This document shows positions 55,976-64,000 of a stretch of DNA of 64,000 nucleotides, piece after piece. The stretch is from Campylobacter vicugnae (GTDB taxonomy: Bacteria; Campylobacterota; Campylobacteria; Campylobacterales; Campylobacteraceae): NCBI RefSeq assembly GCF_002139875.1, contig NZ_CP018793.1:558001-622000 (forward strand), written 5' to 3'. The notes under the pieces are model-generated. The model worked only from the letters and a program-made list of their open reading frames with translations. It ran no database searches and had not been told where the DNA came from. Position 1 is the stretch's first letter. Each line of letters begins with the position of its first letter. The translations under genes and the position numbers were made by a program.

Positions 55976-56539
55976 ATTAAAAGATTAGCTGTAGCCTTTA
56001 GTGGGGCTAGTGGAAGTGGTAAGACAACATTGATATCAAAGGTAGCAAAGGAGCTTATAAGTCGTGGATTTAAGGTTGCTATAACTAAGCACGACCCAGG
56101 AGATAAGGCTAAATTTGATTATGAAGGTAAAGATAGCTATATTTATAGTAGTATAGGTGCAGATGTAGCAGTAGTTAGTCCAAATAGAACATCAATCTTT
56201 TTAAAAAATGGGATTTTTGGGGGTAAAGATAGGATTAATTCAGTTGCTCATAATAGCAAAAGCGAGAAATTTGAGCCAAATTTGGAGAAATTTGAGAGCG
56301 AGATGGCAAATTTAGCAAGTCATTTTGGTGAGTTTGATTATTTAATAATTGAAGGGTTAAAGAGCTTAAAACTTCCTAGAATTACAGTTTTTAGAGATGA
56401 GATTATAGAGGAGTTTATCCCATTTAGTAATGCATTTGCTACAAATATAACAGAGTTTAGCACTAATAGGGATAAATTTGACCTAGATGATATAGATAAA
56501 ATCATAAACTGGATAGATAAAAATGCAAAAAGGGTATAA
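55976..56539 (+). CDS. mobB: Molybdopterin-guanine dinucleotide biosynthesis protein B, apparent ATT start
   Basis: A P-loop protein that assists MGD cofactor insertion for periplasmic oxidoreductases. Read from ATT at 55976 it begins (M)[19 protein letters not shown], with the complete Walker A at residues 10-17. The first conventional start, TTG at 56030, would cut off the Walker A. AAAGGA at 55964-55969 is six bases before the ATT, and an in-frame stop lies at 55952, so no ATG, GTG or TTG can serve. The rest is typical MobB ([33 protein letters not shown]). The length is then 187 residues. fbp follows directly. Confidence 0.85.
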   Translation: MKRLAVAFSGASGSGKTTLISKVAKELISRGFKVAITKHDPGDKAKFDYEGKDSYIYSSIGADVAVVSPNRTSIFLKNGIFGGKDRINSVAHNSKSEKFEPNLEKFESEMANLASHFGEFDYLIIEGLKSLKLPRITVFRDEIIEEFIPFSNAFATNITEFSTNRDKFDLDDIDKIINWIDKNAKRV

Positions 56540-56540
56540 A

Positions 56541-57374
56541 ATGCAAGAGATTATAAAAGCAGTACAAGATATAGCTATAAAGATTAGTGAGGTTTTAAAG
56601 TATGGTGATTTAGGCTATGCGACAAGTTCAAATGCTACTGGAGATACTCAATTAAAGCTTGATATCTTAAGCGATGAGATAATAGAAAATAGATTAAAAG
56701 AGTTAAAATGCGTAAATTCTATTATCAGCGAAGAAAAAGAGTCCCCACTATCAATAGATAAAGATGGTGAGTATATTATTGCTTATGATCCTCTTGATGG
56801 AAGTAGCTTAGTAGATGTTAATTTTGCTGTTGGGTCTATATTTGGAATTTATAAGGGTGCTTTAGATGCTAAAAATCTAGTAGCTGCTATTTATACAGTA
56901 TATGGTCCAAGAGTTGAGATGGTGGTGTGCGAAGATAAACCAGAGTTATTTAGACTTGATAGAGCTGGTGAGTTTAAATTTATTAAAACTTTACAGTTAA
57001 AAGAAAAGGGTAAATTAAATGCAACTGGTGGAACGCAAAAAGGTTGGAGTGATTCACATAGATCTATGATAAAATCATTATTTGATGATGGATATAGACT
57101 TAGATATAGTGGTGCAATGGTAAGCGATTTACATCAAGTATTACTAAAAGGCGGCGGGTTATTTAGTTATCCAGCTACGCCAGATGCGCCAAATGGTAAG
57201 CTTAGGCTTGCTTTTGAGGTTTTACCATTTGCTTATATATATGAAAAAGCAGGTGGCGCTACAACTAATGGGGTAAATTCAAGTTTATTAGATATTAAAA
57301 TTGAGCAGACTCATCAGACTACTCCTTGCTATTTTGGTTCTAAATTTGAGATTGATAGAGTAAGAAATGGCTGA
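56541..57374 (+). CDS. fbp: Fructose-1,6-bisphosphatase, class I
   Basis: This gluconeogenic phosphatase makes fructose-6-phosphate. The metal site [21 protein letters not shown] near residue 80 and [18 protein letters not shown] are diagnostic of class I. I start at ATG 56541 ([10 protein letters not shown]), 1 base after mobB; an ATG six codons earlier lies inside mobB. At 277 residues it fits. The gene overlaps the next by 8 bases. Confidence 0.95.
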   Translation: MQEIIKAVQDIAIKISEVLKYGDLGYATSSNATGDTQLKLDILSDEIIENRLKELKCVNSIISEEKESPLSIDKDGEYIIAYDPLDGSSLVDVNFAVGSIFGIYKGALDAKNLVAAIYTVYGPRVEMVVCEDKPELFRLDRAGEFKFIKTLQLKEKGKLNATGGTQKGWSDSHRSMIKSLFDDGYRLRYSGAMVSDLHQVLLKGGGLFSYPATPDAPNGKLRLAFEVLPFAYIYEKAGGATTNGVNSSLLDIKIEQTHQTTPCYFGSKFEIDRVRNG

Positions 57375-57690
57375 GATTAGCGATTTTGTTGGGATTGATG
57401 AGAGCGAACTAAATTCCAAAAAAGCCTCTTTAGATAGTTGCATTGCTCAAAACTCATCTGGGGATAACTGCTCAAAATGCCAAAGGGTATTTGGTTGTGA
57501 TAAAATTAAAGAGTTTGTAATATTGCAATTTGATATTGCTATAGCTAAGCTTAAACAGTGTCAAGAGGCAAATAATATAAGTAGCTGTATGAATTGTAGC
57601 GAGTTTTTTGAGTGCAAGATACGAAGCGGATATGTAAATGCAACCTATGAAAAGATGAATGAAGGCCGTGGCGGTCAATTTGATTTTTAG
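57367..57690 (+). CDS. Duplicated cysteine-motif protein, 107 aa
   Basis: A small cytoplasmic protein with eight cysteines in two equal modules: C25-x9-C35-x2-C38-x5-C44 and C65-x8-C74-x2-C77-x5-C83. The modules look like a tandem repeat of one metal-binding unit, likely zinc. I recognise no named family. The order mobB-fbp-this-metG also occurs in C. jejuni, from memory, so the gene is conserved in the genus rather than foreign. Confidence 0.82.
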   Translation: MAEISDFVGIDESELNSKKASLDSCIAQNSSGDNCSKCQRVFGCDKIKEFVILQFDIAIAKLKQCQEANNISSCMNCSEFFECKIRSGYVNATYEKMNEGRGGQFDF

Positions 57691-57705
57691 TAAATTTAAA
57701 GGATA

Positions 57706-59601
57706 ATGATGAAAAAATTTATAACAACACCAATATATTATGTAAATGATGTTCCGCATATTGGACATGCTTATACTACAATAATTTGTGATACATTAGC
57801 TAGATTTTATCGCTTAAGAGGAGATGATGTATTTTTCTTAACAGGTACTGATGAACATGGCCAAAAGATAGAAGAAGCAGCCAAAAGCCGTGGCAAAAGC
57901 CCAAAAGAGTATGCTGATGAGATTAGTGCTAAATTTAGAGCTTTATGGGATGAATTTGAGATTAGTTATGATCATTTTATCCGTACAACTGATGATTATC
58001 ACAAGATTACAAGTCAAAATGTATTTGCTAAGATGCTTGCAAATGGTGATATATATAAAGGCGAATATGAGGGTAGTTATTGCGTAAGCTGTGAAAGCTT
58101 CTTTGCTGCTAATCAATTAATAGATGATGAATGTTGTCCAGATTGTGGTAAAAAGACTAGACTAGTTAAAGAAGAGAGCTACTTTTTTGCATTATCAAAA
58201 TATCAAGATAGACTTTTAAAATGGTATGAAGATGACAAATGCGTCCTACCAAAAGGCAAGAAAAATGAAGTTATAAGTTTTGTTAAAGGTGGATTAAAAG
58301 ATCTATCTATTACTAGAACTAGTTTTGAGTGGGGGATAAAATTACCTGAGTCTTTAAATGAGCCAAAGCATGTAATGTATGTATGGCTAGATGCACTAGT
58401 TAATTATCTTTCAGCCTTAGGATATAGTAGGGGCGAAGAAAAAATGGAGTATTGGAATAATACTCTTCATATGGTTGGTAAGGATATTTTACGCTTTCAT
58501 GCTGTATATTGGCCGGCGTTTTTGATGAGTTTAGAACTACCATTGCCTGTAAGCGTAGCAGCACATGGCTGGTGGACTAGAGATGGCGTAAAGATGAGTA
58601 AAAGCCTAGGTAATGTAGTAAATCCAAAAGAGGTAGCTGATGCATATGGTCTAGAGACATTTAGATATTTCTTGCTTAGAGAGGTTCCATTTGGTCAAGA
58701 TGGAGACTTTTCTCAAAAAGCATTAATAGATCGCATAAATAGCGAGTTAAGCAATGATCTTGGAAATTTACTAAGTAGAATAGTAGGTATGAGTTCAAAA
58801 TATTCAGCTAATATAATTAATTCAAATAGTGTAAAAGAGTTTTATTCTAGTGAGCTTGAAGCTTCAAAAATACATATAGACCAAGCACTTGCTAGTTTAG
58901 AAGATATTGCTCCAAATAGATATTTAGAAGAGCTTTGGAAAGTTTTAAATATAGCAAATGCTGCAATAGCTAAGTATGAACCTTGGAATTTGATTAAAAA
59001 TGGTAAAGAGAATGAGGCAAATGCATTAGTAGCTTTAGTAGCAAATTTATTAGCTAAAGTAGCTATACTTCTAAGTCCTGCCATGCCAAAAACAGCTCAA
59101 AAGATAGCTGATGCTCTTGAATTTAAAATTAGCACTCAAAGCTTTAAAGAGCTTATAATTGACTCAAATTTAACTAATTTTAAAGCAAATTCAGTAACTC
59201 CTTTATTTGTTAAGATAGAACAAGAGCTGATGGCTCCACCACCAGTAGCAAATATAGAAGAGTTAAAAGCTAAAGATGAAGAGATTAAAATCGATGATTT
59301 TAAAAAGTGCGTGATCAAAGTCGGCACAATCTTAGAGTGTGATAATATAGAAGGTAGTGATAAATTGCTTAAATTTAGCATTGATTTAGGAGAGCAAAAA
59401 CCAAGACAGATTATCAGTGGAATAGCAAAATATTATGAACCAAAAAGTTTAGTAGGTAAGCAAGTCTGTGTTTTAGCAAATCTAAAACCTGCTAAGATAT
59501 TTAAGCACTTAAGCGAAGGTATGATATTAAGCGCTGAAGATGGAAATCTAACGCTTTTAGGTACGCACTCACCAGTAAAAAATGGAGCAATTGTCGGATA
59601 A
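57706..59601 (+). CDS. metG: Methionyl-tRNA synthetase
   Basis: This enzyme charges tRNA-Met. TPIYYVNDVPHIGHAYTT gives the HIGH motif, the zinc knuckle is CVSCESFFAANQLIDDECCPDCG (shortened), and KMSKSLGN is near residue 298. The C-terminal EMAP-II/Trbp111-like tRNA-binding domain (KVGTILECDNIEGSDKLLKF) completes 631 residues. AAAGGA precedes two adjacent ATGs (57706, 57709). Confidence 0.97.
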   Translation: MMKKFITTPIYYVNDVPHIGHAYTTIICDTLARFYRLRGDDVFFLTGTDEHGQKIEEAAKSRGKSPKEYADEISAKFRALWDEFEISYDHFIRTTDDYHKITSQNVFAKMLANGDIYKGEYEGSYCVSCESFFAANQLIDDECCPDCGKKTRLVKEESYFFALSKYQDRLLKWYEDDKCVLPKGKKNEVISFVKGGLKDLSITRTSFEWGIKLPESLNEPKHVMYVWLDALVNYLSALGYSRGEEKMEYWNNTLHMVGKDILRFHAVYWPAFLMSLELPLPVSVAAHGWWTRDGVKMSKSLGNVVNPKEVADAYGLETFRYFLLREVPFGQDGDFSQKALIDRINSELSNDLGNLLSRIVGMSSKYSANIINSNSVKEFYSSELEASKIHIDQALASLEDIAPNRYLEELWKVLNIANAAIAKYEPWNLIKNGKENEANALVALVANLLAKVAILLSPAMPKTAQKIADALEFKISTQSFKELIIDSNLTNFKANSVTPLFVKIEQELMAPPPVANIEELKAKDEEIKIDDFKKCVIKVGTILECDNIEGSDKLLKFSIDLGEQKPRQIISGIAKYYEPKSLVGKQVCVLANLKPAKIFKHLSEGMILSAEDGNLTLLGTHSPVKNGAIVG

Positions 59602-60591
59602 ATGAGAATAGAAAACCTAACCACACTAGTAAATGGCGAGTTAAAAAATAGCCCTAAAATTAGCATGATAAATGGATTTTGTATAGATCCAAATAGTATT
59701 AAAGTCGGTATGGCTTATCTAGCTTTAAATGCTACAATTGATGATGCCTTGCTAGCTATAAAGAGTGGGGCTTATGCTATTATTACTGATCTTAATTTAA
59801 ATAGCAAAGATGATGAGATAGCTATTATTAAGGTTGATAGTGTAGTTATGGCTATGGTTAGACTTATGAGATTTATTTCAGCTCAAAAGGAGCTTGAATT
59901 TGTCTATATTACAAGATTGCAAAGCTCAATTTTAGAGTGTTTATATCTACCTAGATCGATGTGTCTATTTAGCTGTGATATTAGTAAAGCCTTTATGCAG
60001 ATTATAGATGCTGATGAAAAGACACAAATTATGAGTTGTGATGAGGCTATGATAGATAAGCTTAGTTTTTCTTACTCTAGTTTAGATGATGATAGTCTAA
60101 GTGATTTACACTATGATTTAAAAGATACTAAATCTTTATTTTTTACTACAATTTTATTTAAAGATAGCTATTATAGTGAGCTTAAATTTCCAAATATTTT
60201 TATTAAAGATTTAGTAAGCATCATGAGCTTTTTTGATAGGCATGGAGTTGGATTTAGAGTAAATAGTTTTGATGATTTTAATCATTTTAAGGCAATTTTT
60301 ATAGATAGATTTTTTAATATTAAAGAATTTGGTCAAAGCTATAGGGCGATTATTTGCGAAAGCGATGAAGAGCTTTTTAAGCTTGAGGCTAGTAGCTTAA
60401 GAGCTAAATTTAGCGATATTTTCATATGTGCTAGAGTAGGTAGTAGCGTGGCTTTTATGGCTGATTTTATATATAATGATATAAAAGATATAAAAAAGCT
60501 TGATGAGTTTAAATATGCTTTAGTATTTGAAAATTATGAAGATGTAGAGAGCATGCTGGCTCAAAGCATAGATGAGCCAACACTATTTTGA
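59602..60591 (+). CDS. Hypothetical protein with possible Mur-ligase-like N-terminus
   Basis: A 329-residue protein starting on the base after metG. Residues 15-75 (ISMINGFCIDPNSIKVGMAYLAL, abridged, then DDALLAIKSGAYAIITD) resemble the substrate-binding first domain of MurE/MurF ligases. No ATP-binding GTNGKT loop or catalytic Mur domain follows, so it cannot be a normal ligase. The rest is alpha/beta of unknown type. An unnamed gene lies after metG in C. jejuni too, as I recall. The Mur resemblance is by eye. Confidence 0.78.
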   Translation: MRIENLTTLVNGELKNSPKISMINGFCIDPNSIKVGMAYLALNATIDDALLAIKSGAYAIITDLNLNSKDDEIAIIKVDSVVMAMVRLMRFISAQKELEFVYITRLQSSILECLYLPRSMCLFSCDISKAFMQIIDADEKTQIMSCDEAMIDKLSFSYSSLDDDSLSDLHYDLKDTKSLFFTTILFKDSYYSELKFPNIFIKDLVSIMSFFDRHGVGFRVNSFDDFNHFKAIFIDRFFNIKEFGQSYRAIICESDEELFKLEASSLRAKFSDIFICARVGSSVAFMADFIYNDIKDIKKLDEFKYALVFENYEDVESMLAQSIDEPTLF

Positions 60592-60596
60592 TGTAG

Positions 60597-61720
60597 TTAT
60601 ATTTTATTAAATTTAACTTTTAACTCCTTAATTCTCTCATTTAATAAGGTATTTAAAATATCTATAACAGATTCGCTTGCACTCTCAGCCGCATTTAGTT
60701 GTTTATAAATTTTATCTAAACACCCATTTGTCTTGCCGTGTTCTACCATTATTTTGTGTGCGTTGGCGATATTTTCATGAACATCTTTATGAACTGGTTC
60801 TAATTTAGCATAGTTTTGATATTTGCTAAATAGCTCTTTGCCGCGTCCTGTTTCATACCATTTGCCAAGACGACAACTATGGTGATCGGCAAATTTTTCA
60901 CCTAAGTTTTCATCAAAAATCACCTTATAACCTTTAACTTTAAATAATAGATGATCTAATTTAATAAGGCTGATAAATATCGTAGATAGTGCCTTTTGAG
61001 AATTATAATTGATTGTATTTGATAGCTCATGAGTATCGCTCATTGTCTTATTTTGAGTAGCTAAGGAGCGCATCTGTTCTACTACATCATCAGTAGAAGT
61101 TTGCATTTTATAAAAATTTTGCTGAACAATTGCCATATTCATCTCAATCTCTTTTGTAGCTTTTTGAGTTCTTTCAGCTAGTTTTCTAACTTCATCAGCT
61201 ACTACAGCAAAGCCACGCCCATGCTCTCCAGCGCGTGCTGCTTCTATGGCAGCATTTAGTGCTAGTAAATTTGTCTGATCGGATATATCAATAATTAAAG
61301 AAATTACGCTAGAGATAGAGACGAAATCCTTTTGTACCTGCTCTACAGTCTCGTGAAAATCTTGCAATTTGGCTTCCATATGGCTTAACCCATCTAGAAG
61401 CATATCTTGAATTTTTATACCATTTTGTTGATTTTTAGTTGATAATTCTTGAGTATCATTTAACAAAGTAATTGAGTCGCTAAATTCACTTTGGAGTAGG
61501 TTTAAATTTGATACGCAGTTATTTGTCATACTTAGTGTAATATCGCGAAATACTTCATCGCAACTAGATTTTTGGTTTTTTAAAAGATCTTTTATCTGCT
61601 CTTTTAACTCTTTATTGGATTTTAGGAGTTCTTGGTTTTGTGCTTTTAGTTGTTCAAGTTCATTAGTTAGATAGATAGGGGGGGGGTAGTAGCATTTTTG
61701 CTATTGAAAAATTTTAGCAT
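60597..61720 (-). CDS. Cytosolic CZB chemoreceptor (TlpD/Cj0448c-like), phase OFF at C9 tract
   Basis: A soluble methyl-accepting protein without membrane segments. The signalling tip [20 protein letters not shown] is followed by a C-terminal CZB zinc domain ([39 protein letters not shown]). The true start is ATG 61720 with AAGGA five bases before it, giving [12 protein letters not shown]. The frame then meets nine C at 61678-61686 and stops after 17 codons. With ten C (or seven) it reads on through [15 protein letters not shown] into the body, 374 residues in all. The ATG at 61529 has no ribosome site. As given it is OFF. Confidence 0.88.
61678..61686 (-). repeat. Poly-C (9) contingency tract in CZB chemoreceptor
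   Basis: Nine G on the plus strand are nine C in the coding strand, at codons 12-15. The tract length is one short of an open frame. Confidence 0.88.
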
Positions 61721-61850
61721 TTTTATCCTTTTTTATGATTTTCTTAAAAAATTATTATTTTAATTATACAATAAATTTGGTAAATATTATTATATTATTA
61801 TGAAATATATGATAAAATGAGAATTTTAAATTTAAACTAAGGAGAAGAGT

Positions 61851-62840
61851 ATGAATATACCAGTACTTGACCTAAGTGAGTTAGATAGTAATCAAGAAAA
61901 ATTTATAGCAGATTTAAAAGGAGCATTTACTACTTTTGGGACTTGCTATTTGATAAATCATGGTATCGATTTAGATCTTTGCAAAGAGCTTCAAAGGCTT
62001 AGCAAGGAGTTTTTTGCTCTAAGTTTAGAACAAAAAGAGCAAATTTCGATGCTTAAATCTCCACAATTTCGTGGTTATTCAAAAGAGGGTGGTGAATATA
62101 CAGCTGGCGGAATGGATTATAGAGAACAAATAGATGCTGGAAGCGATAAAGAGGCTTTAAATTGGGATATAAACTCGCCTATTTGGATGAGAATTCAAGG
62201 TCCAAATTTATTCCCAGATCAAATTCCAAGTCTAAAAGATCTATTTAATGAGTGGTTTGAGCAAACAAGTGCGGCAACTTTAAAACTTCTAAAAGGATTT
62301 GCTATAGCTCTTGAGTTACCGCAAGACTCTTTTGATAAGCTTTATGGAAAAAACTCATACGCTCATGCTAAATTATTGCGTTACCCGCCAGCATTTGATG
62401 GCAACACTCAAGGTGTTGGATCGCATAAAGATGGCGGTTTAATCACCTTTGTTTTACAAGATAAAGAGTCAGGATTGCAAGGATTATTAAATGGCGAGTG
62501 GATTGATGTGCCGCCAATGGAAGGCTCTGTGGTGGTAAATATCGGTGAGTTTTTGGAACTTGCGACAAATGGGTATTTAAAGGCTACTATCCATAGAGTA
62601 AATTTGACGCCTAATGAGAGATTTTCTATTGCATATTTTTTGGGTGTGCAGCTTGATAAGGATATACCGATTTTAGAACTGCCAGAGCATTTAAAAAAAG
62701 AGAGTACCGGAGTAGATACAGACCCTAAAAATCCGCTACTTAGAAATGTTGCAGAAAATTATTTTAAAAGAATGATTAGATCTCATCCAGATGTAGCTAA
62801 AAAATATCATAGCGATCTAATTGAGAGATTTAGTTTTTAA
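61851..62840 (+). CDS. Isopenicillin-N-synthase-like 2OG-Fe(II) oxygenase
   Basis: A 329-residue non-heme iron oxygenase. The N-terminus (PVLDLSELDSN, GTCYLINHGID) is the DIOX_N domain. Iron ligands are His192-x-Asp194 (GVGSHKDGG) and His248 (ATIHRV), with the 2-oxoglutarate Arg in RFSIAYF. AAGGAGAAGAGT precedes the ATG. These enzymes hydroxylate or oxidatively cyclise small molecules; the substrate here is unknown, and no biosynthetic partner is adjacent. Confidence 0.92.
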   Translation: MNIPVLDLSELDSNQEKFIADLKGAFTTFGTCYLINHGIDLDLCKELQRLSKEFFALSLEQKEQISMLKSPQFRGYSKEGGEYTAGGMDYREQIDAGSDKEALNWDINSPIWMRIQGPNLFPDQIPSLKDLFNEWFEQTSAATLKLLKGFAIALELPQDSFDKLYGKNSYAHAKLLRYPPAFDGNTQGVGSHKDGGLITFVLQDKESGLQGLLNGEWIDVPPMEGSVVVNIGEFLELATNGYLKATIHRVNLTPNERFSIAYFLGVQLDKDIPILELPEHLKKESTGVDTDPKNPLLRNVAENYFKRMIRSHPDVAKKYHSDLIERFSF

Positions 62841-62857
62841 ATTTGAATTTATATAAC

Positions 62858-62892
62858 AATTAAAGCATATCTGATTTAGATATGCTTTAATT
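62858..62892. terminator. Bidirectional terminator after the 2OG oxygenase
   Basis: A perfect 15-bp stem (AATTAAAGCATATCT / AGATATGCTTTAATT) with loop GATTT lies between convergent genes. Confidence 0.75.
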
Positions 62893-62896
62893 GGAT

Positions 62897-63385
62897 TTAT
62901 TGAGCGATCGGTTTTAGATTTTGTTTTTGGTCATCTGTTAAATCGCTAATTAGTTTGATAGATACATTGTTGCTTTTATTTTCTATATTTGGATTTTTAG
63001 ATATATCTAGTGTCCACATTGCACCTGTGAGTGGATCTACAACTAGCCAACCTATAAGACCACCAAATATTAAATTACCAGCTAAGTATATTCCATTTGC
63101 TCTACTATCAATAGTAAATTCAATATCTTTATACCCATCTTTGCTTACTAAAACTTTGTAAGATTTGCCAGAAAAATAGCCATTATATTTTTTTAGGTCT
63201 ATCTCTAATGGGGTTTTGGTATCTATCACTACTTTATTTGTAGTTAAATCAGTGATGATTATTTTAGCTTCATTTGGGTCTGAAGTGATATCAAAATGAT
63301 CATAACCACCTTGACCAAAAATCGTAGCACATCCACTTAGCATTGCTGCTAAACCTAATCCTAAAAGAAAATTCTTAAACATCAA
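62897..63385 (-). CDS. Lipoprotein, PEGA-like
   Basis: A 162-residue lipoprotein with lipobox LAAMLSGC. After it come a PEGA-like strand pattern (SDPNEAKIIITDLTTNKV, then TPLEIDLKKY and YKVLVSKDGYKDIEF) and a glycine-rich hydrophobic segment (GNLIFGGLIGWLVVDPLTGAMW, cut). VDPLTGAMW is a recurring motif in small envelope lipoproteins. The function is unknown. AAGGAG precedes the ATG. Confidence 0.85.
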   Translation of the reverse strand: MMFKNFLLGLGLAAMLSGCATIFGQGGYDHFDITSDPNEAKIIITDLTTNKVVIDTKTPLEIDLKKYNGYFSGKSYKVLVSKDGYKDIEFTIDSRANGIYLAGNLIFGGLIGWLVVDPLTGAMWTLDISKNPNIENKSNNVSIKLISDLTDDQKQNLKPIAQ

Positions 63386-63442
63386 AACTCCTTAAAAATT
63401 ATAATAAAAATGTAATTATATATATATTAATTTTTAATAAAT

Positions 63443-63595
63443 TTATTGATTTAATGCAAATTTTAAATCATCTGGAATAGAATATAGCGTCTCTTTATTT
63501 AGCGTTACTGCTACTTGAGTTGTGTTTGCTTTAGCTATTGTGAGTTCATCTTTAGATAATAGTGTATATTTAAATTTTTTAAAGCTTCTTTTGAT
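63443..63595 (-). pseudogene. Thioesterase C-terminal fragment
   Basis: An open frame without a start, ending at TAA 63443. It reads FKYTLLSKDELTIAKANT and then VAVTLNKETLYSIPDDLKFAL, which resembles the end of YbgC-type acyl-CoA thioesterases. It overlaps, in another frame, the 3' end of the glycosyltransferase fragment, so the two genes were joined by a deletion near 63575-63595. The family call is by eye. Confidence 0.45.
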
Positions 63596-63714
63596 TTATG
63601 ATCTGAGCCATCATCTACTACTATTATATTAATATTATATTTTGATAGATAATCTACTAAAGATTTTATTGTTTTTGGATGATTGTAGTATGGTATTAAA
63701 AATGCAAATTTCAT
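63535..63714 (-). pseudogene. Family 2 glycosyltransferase N-terminal fragment
   Basis: From ATG 63714 (AGGA five bases upstream) the frame reads MKFAFLIPYYNHPKTIKSLV and NINIIVVDDGSD, the nucleotide-binding start of GT2 glycosyltransferases. It ends after 59 residues, where a full protein needs 230 or more. The 3' part has been replaced by thioesterase sequence. It is a truncated remnant. Confidence 0.65.
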
Positions 63715-63721
63715 AACTATC

Positions 63722-63871
63722 CTAGATTGTGATTTTGATTTTACCATTTGTACACTCTTTATCATTAACATATAGTGTAAAATATAGTTTATTGCCATAT
63801 TCATCTTTGATTAGTAGTTTTATTTGATCTACAATGCCATTTTTGCCTTTAGTTTTATATAATTTTTTACC
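63722..63871 (-). pseudogene. C-terminal fragment, possibly a hotdog dehydratase
   Basis: An open frame without a start, ending at TAG 63722, eight bases before the glycosyltransferase ATG. It reads VDQIKLLIKDEYGNKLYFTL and ends CTNGKIKITI. The strand pattern could be the end of a thioester dehydratase of the hotdog fold, which precedes the glycosyltransferase in aryl-polyene clusters. The part beyond about 63840 is probably foreign sequence across a junction. Confidence 0.35.
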
Positions 63872-64000
63872 TTATTTGAATTTGCGTGAGAGATATTTTG
63901 GTATTTTGCTTGCTAGTTTAACTAGTATAATATCATTTGGAATGCTAGGATTTAGCGCTACTTATGCTGTATTTAGCTTTGGTGTAGCTACGGCTTTGTG
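63834..64000 (+). pseudogene. MMPL-type exporter fragment, runs off the window
   Basis: The plus frame from ATG 63834 reads LNLRERYFGILLASLTSIIS and FGMLGFSATYAVFSFGVATA, which matches the repeated transmembrane region of MMPL/RND-type lipid exporters. It has no N-terminal domain, and an in-frame TGA lies just upstream at 63825. It points opposite to the neighbouring fragments, so an inversion or deletion junction lies near 63830-63850. It continues past 64000, so I cannot see its end. Confidence 0.45.

Noticed and set aside
56030-56539. mobB starting at TTG 56030
   Set aside because: This removes the Walker A motif, which is encoded intact just upstream.
60597-61529. Chemoreceptor starting at ATG 61529
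   Set aside because: No ribosome site there, and the coiled-coil coding sequence continues upstream to the C9 tract and a good start at 61720.
1-64000. CRISPR array, insertion sequence, prophage or tRNA gene
   Set aside because: I found no regularly spaced repeats, transposase, phage gene or tRNA cloverleaf in any gap; the only RNA gene I can support is rnpB.

Overview
The window looks like a chromosomal segment of a Campylobacter (Campylobacterota). The evidence is very low GC, AGGA-type ribosome binding sites, tight overlapping operons with many ATGA or GTGA stop-start junctions, and a gene set typical of the genus. That set includes the dynamin-like pair, FlgS, FlaC, flaG-fliD-fliS, a TlpD-like CZB chemoreceptor, the second-type GltX, and trpC next to a HIT gene. 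Several blocks match C. jejuni neighbourhoods as I recall them (spoT-tyrS-NMO-amidase-mnmC, galU-pgi-dps, thiL-truD, gltX-yggT-slt-lipoprotein, mobB-fbp-Cys protein-metG), but they are joined differently. I therefore infer a non-jejuni species, perhaps of the fetus/hyointestinalis/lanienae group.

Layout. 1-7 kb: a forward operon with the 3' end of spoT, tyrS, a nitronate monooxygenase-like gene, an amidase, mnmC and an unknown gene. 7-11.4 kb (reverse): dsbI-like, then two dynamin-like GTPases. 11.5-16 kb: a DUF234-like protein, flgS, galU, pgi and dps. 16-19.4 kb: yceI, a HIT protein, a DJ-1-like protein, thiL and truD. 19.4-22.1 kb (reverse): a di-heme cytochrome c peroxidase overlapping a membrane chemoreceptor. 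22.27-22.59 kb: RNase P RNA. 22.6-25.5 kb (reverse): flaG-fliD-fliS-fliT-like, under tandem sigma54 and sigma28 promoter motifs. 25.6-27.1 kb: a small unknown gene, rsmD and yigZ. 27.3-30.2 kb (reverse): thiF-thiG-thiH plus a 32-codon ORF. 30.3-36 kb: manB/pgm, queC, gltX, yggT, slt and a lipoprotein. 36-44.3 kb: a flavoprotein, a coiled-coil lipoprotein, a methyltransferase, a YkgJ protein, a TPR lipoprotein, trpC, HIT, yaaA and hisD. 44.3-46.8 kb (reverse): an ATP-grasp gene with a G9 tract and two paralogous methyltransferases. Then flaC, a reverse ABC transporter/acyl-CoA-dehydrogenase-like/OsmC operon (47.7-51.8 kb), mutS2, a frameshifted lysE-type gene, dapE, mobB, fbp, a cysteine-repeat protein, metG, a possible Mur-like protein, a CZB chemoreceptor broken at a C9 tract, a 2OG-Fe(II) oxygenase, a lipoprotein, and finally gene fragments that look like the wreck of an aryl-polyene-type cluster.

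Most of the window is housekeeping (translation and tRNA modification, thiamine, cell wall, sugar-phosphate metabolism). The accessory interest is in switching and decay. Two nine-base G/C tracts sit inside genes: the ATP-grasp gene is in frame (ON), and the CZB chemoreceptor is one base short of being in frame (OFF). A T8 tract coincides with the frameshift in the LysE-type gene. Other points of note are an apparent ATT start codon for mobB, a DJ-1-like protein with Asp at the nucleophile position, a cysteine peroxidase-independent coupling of a cytochrome c peroxidase to a chemoreceptor, and a sulfur-acquisition-like operon behind a near-consensus promoter.

All family assignments come from reading motifs by eye. 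No database search was run. Species-level statements and comparisons with C. jejuni come from memory.
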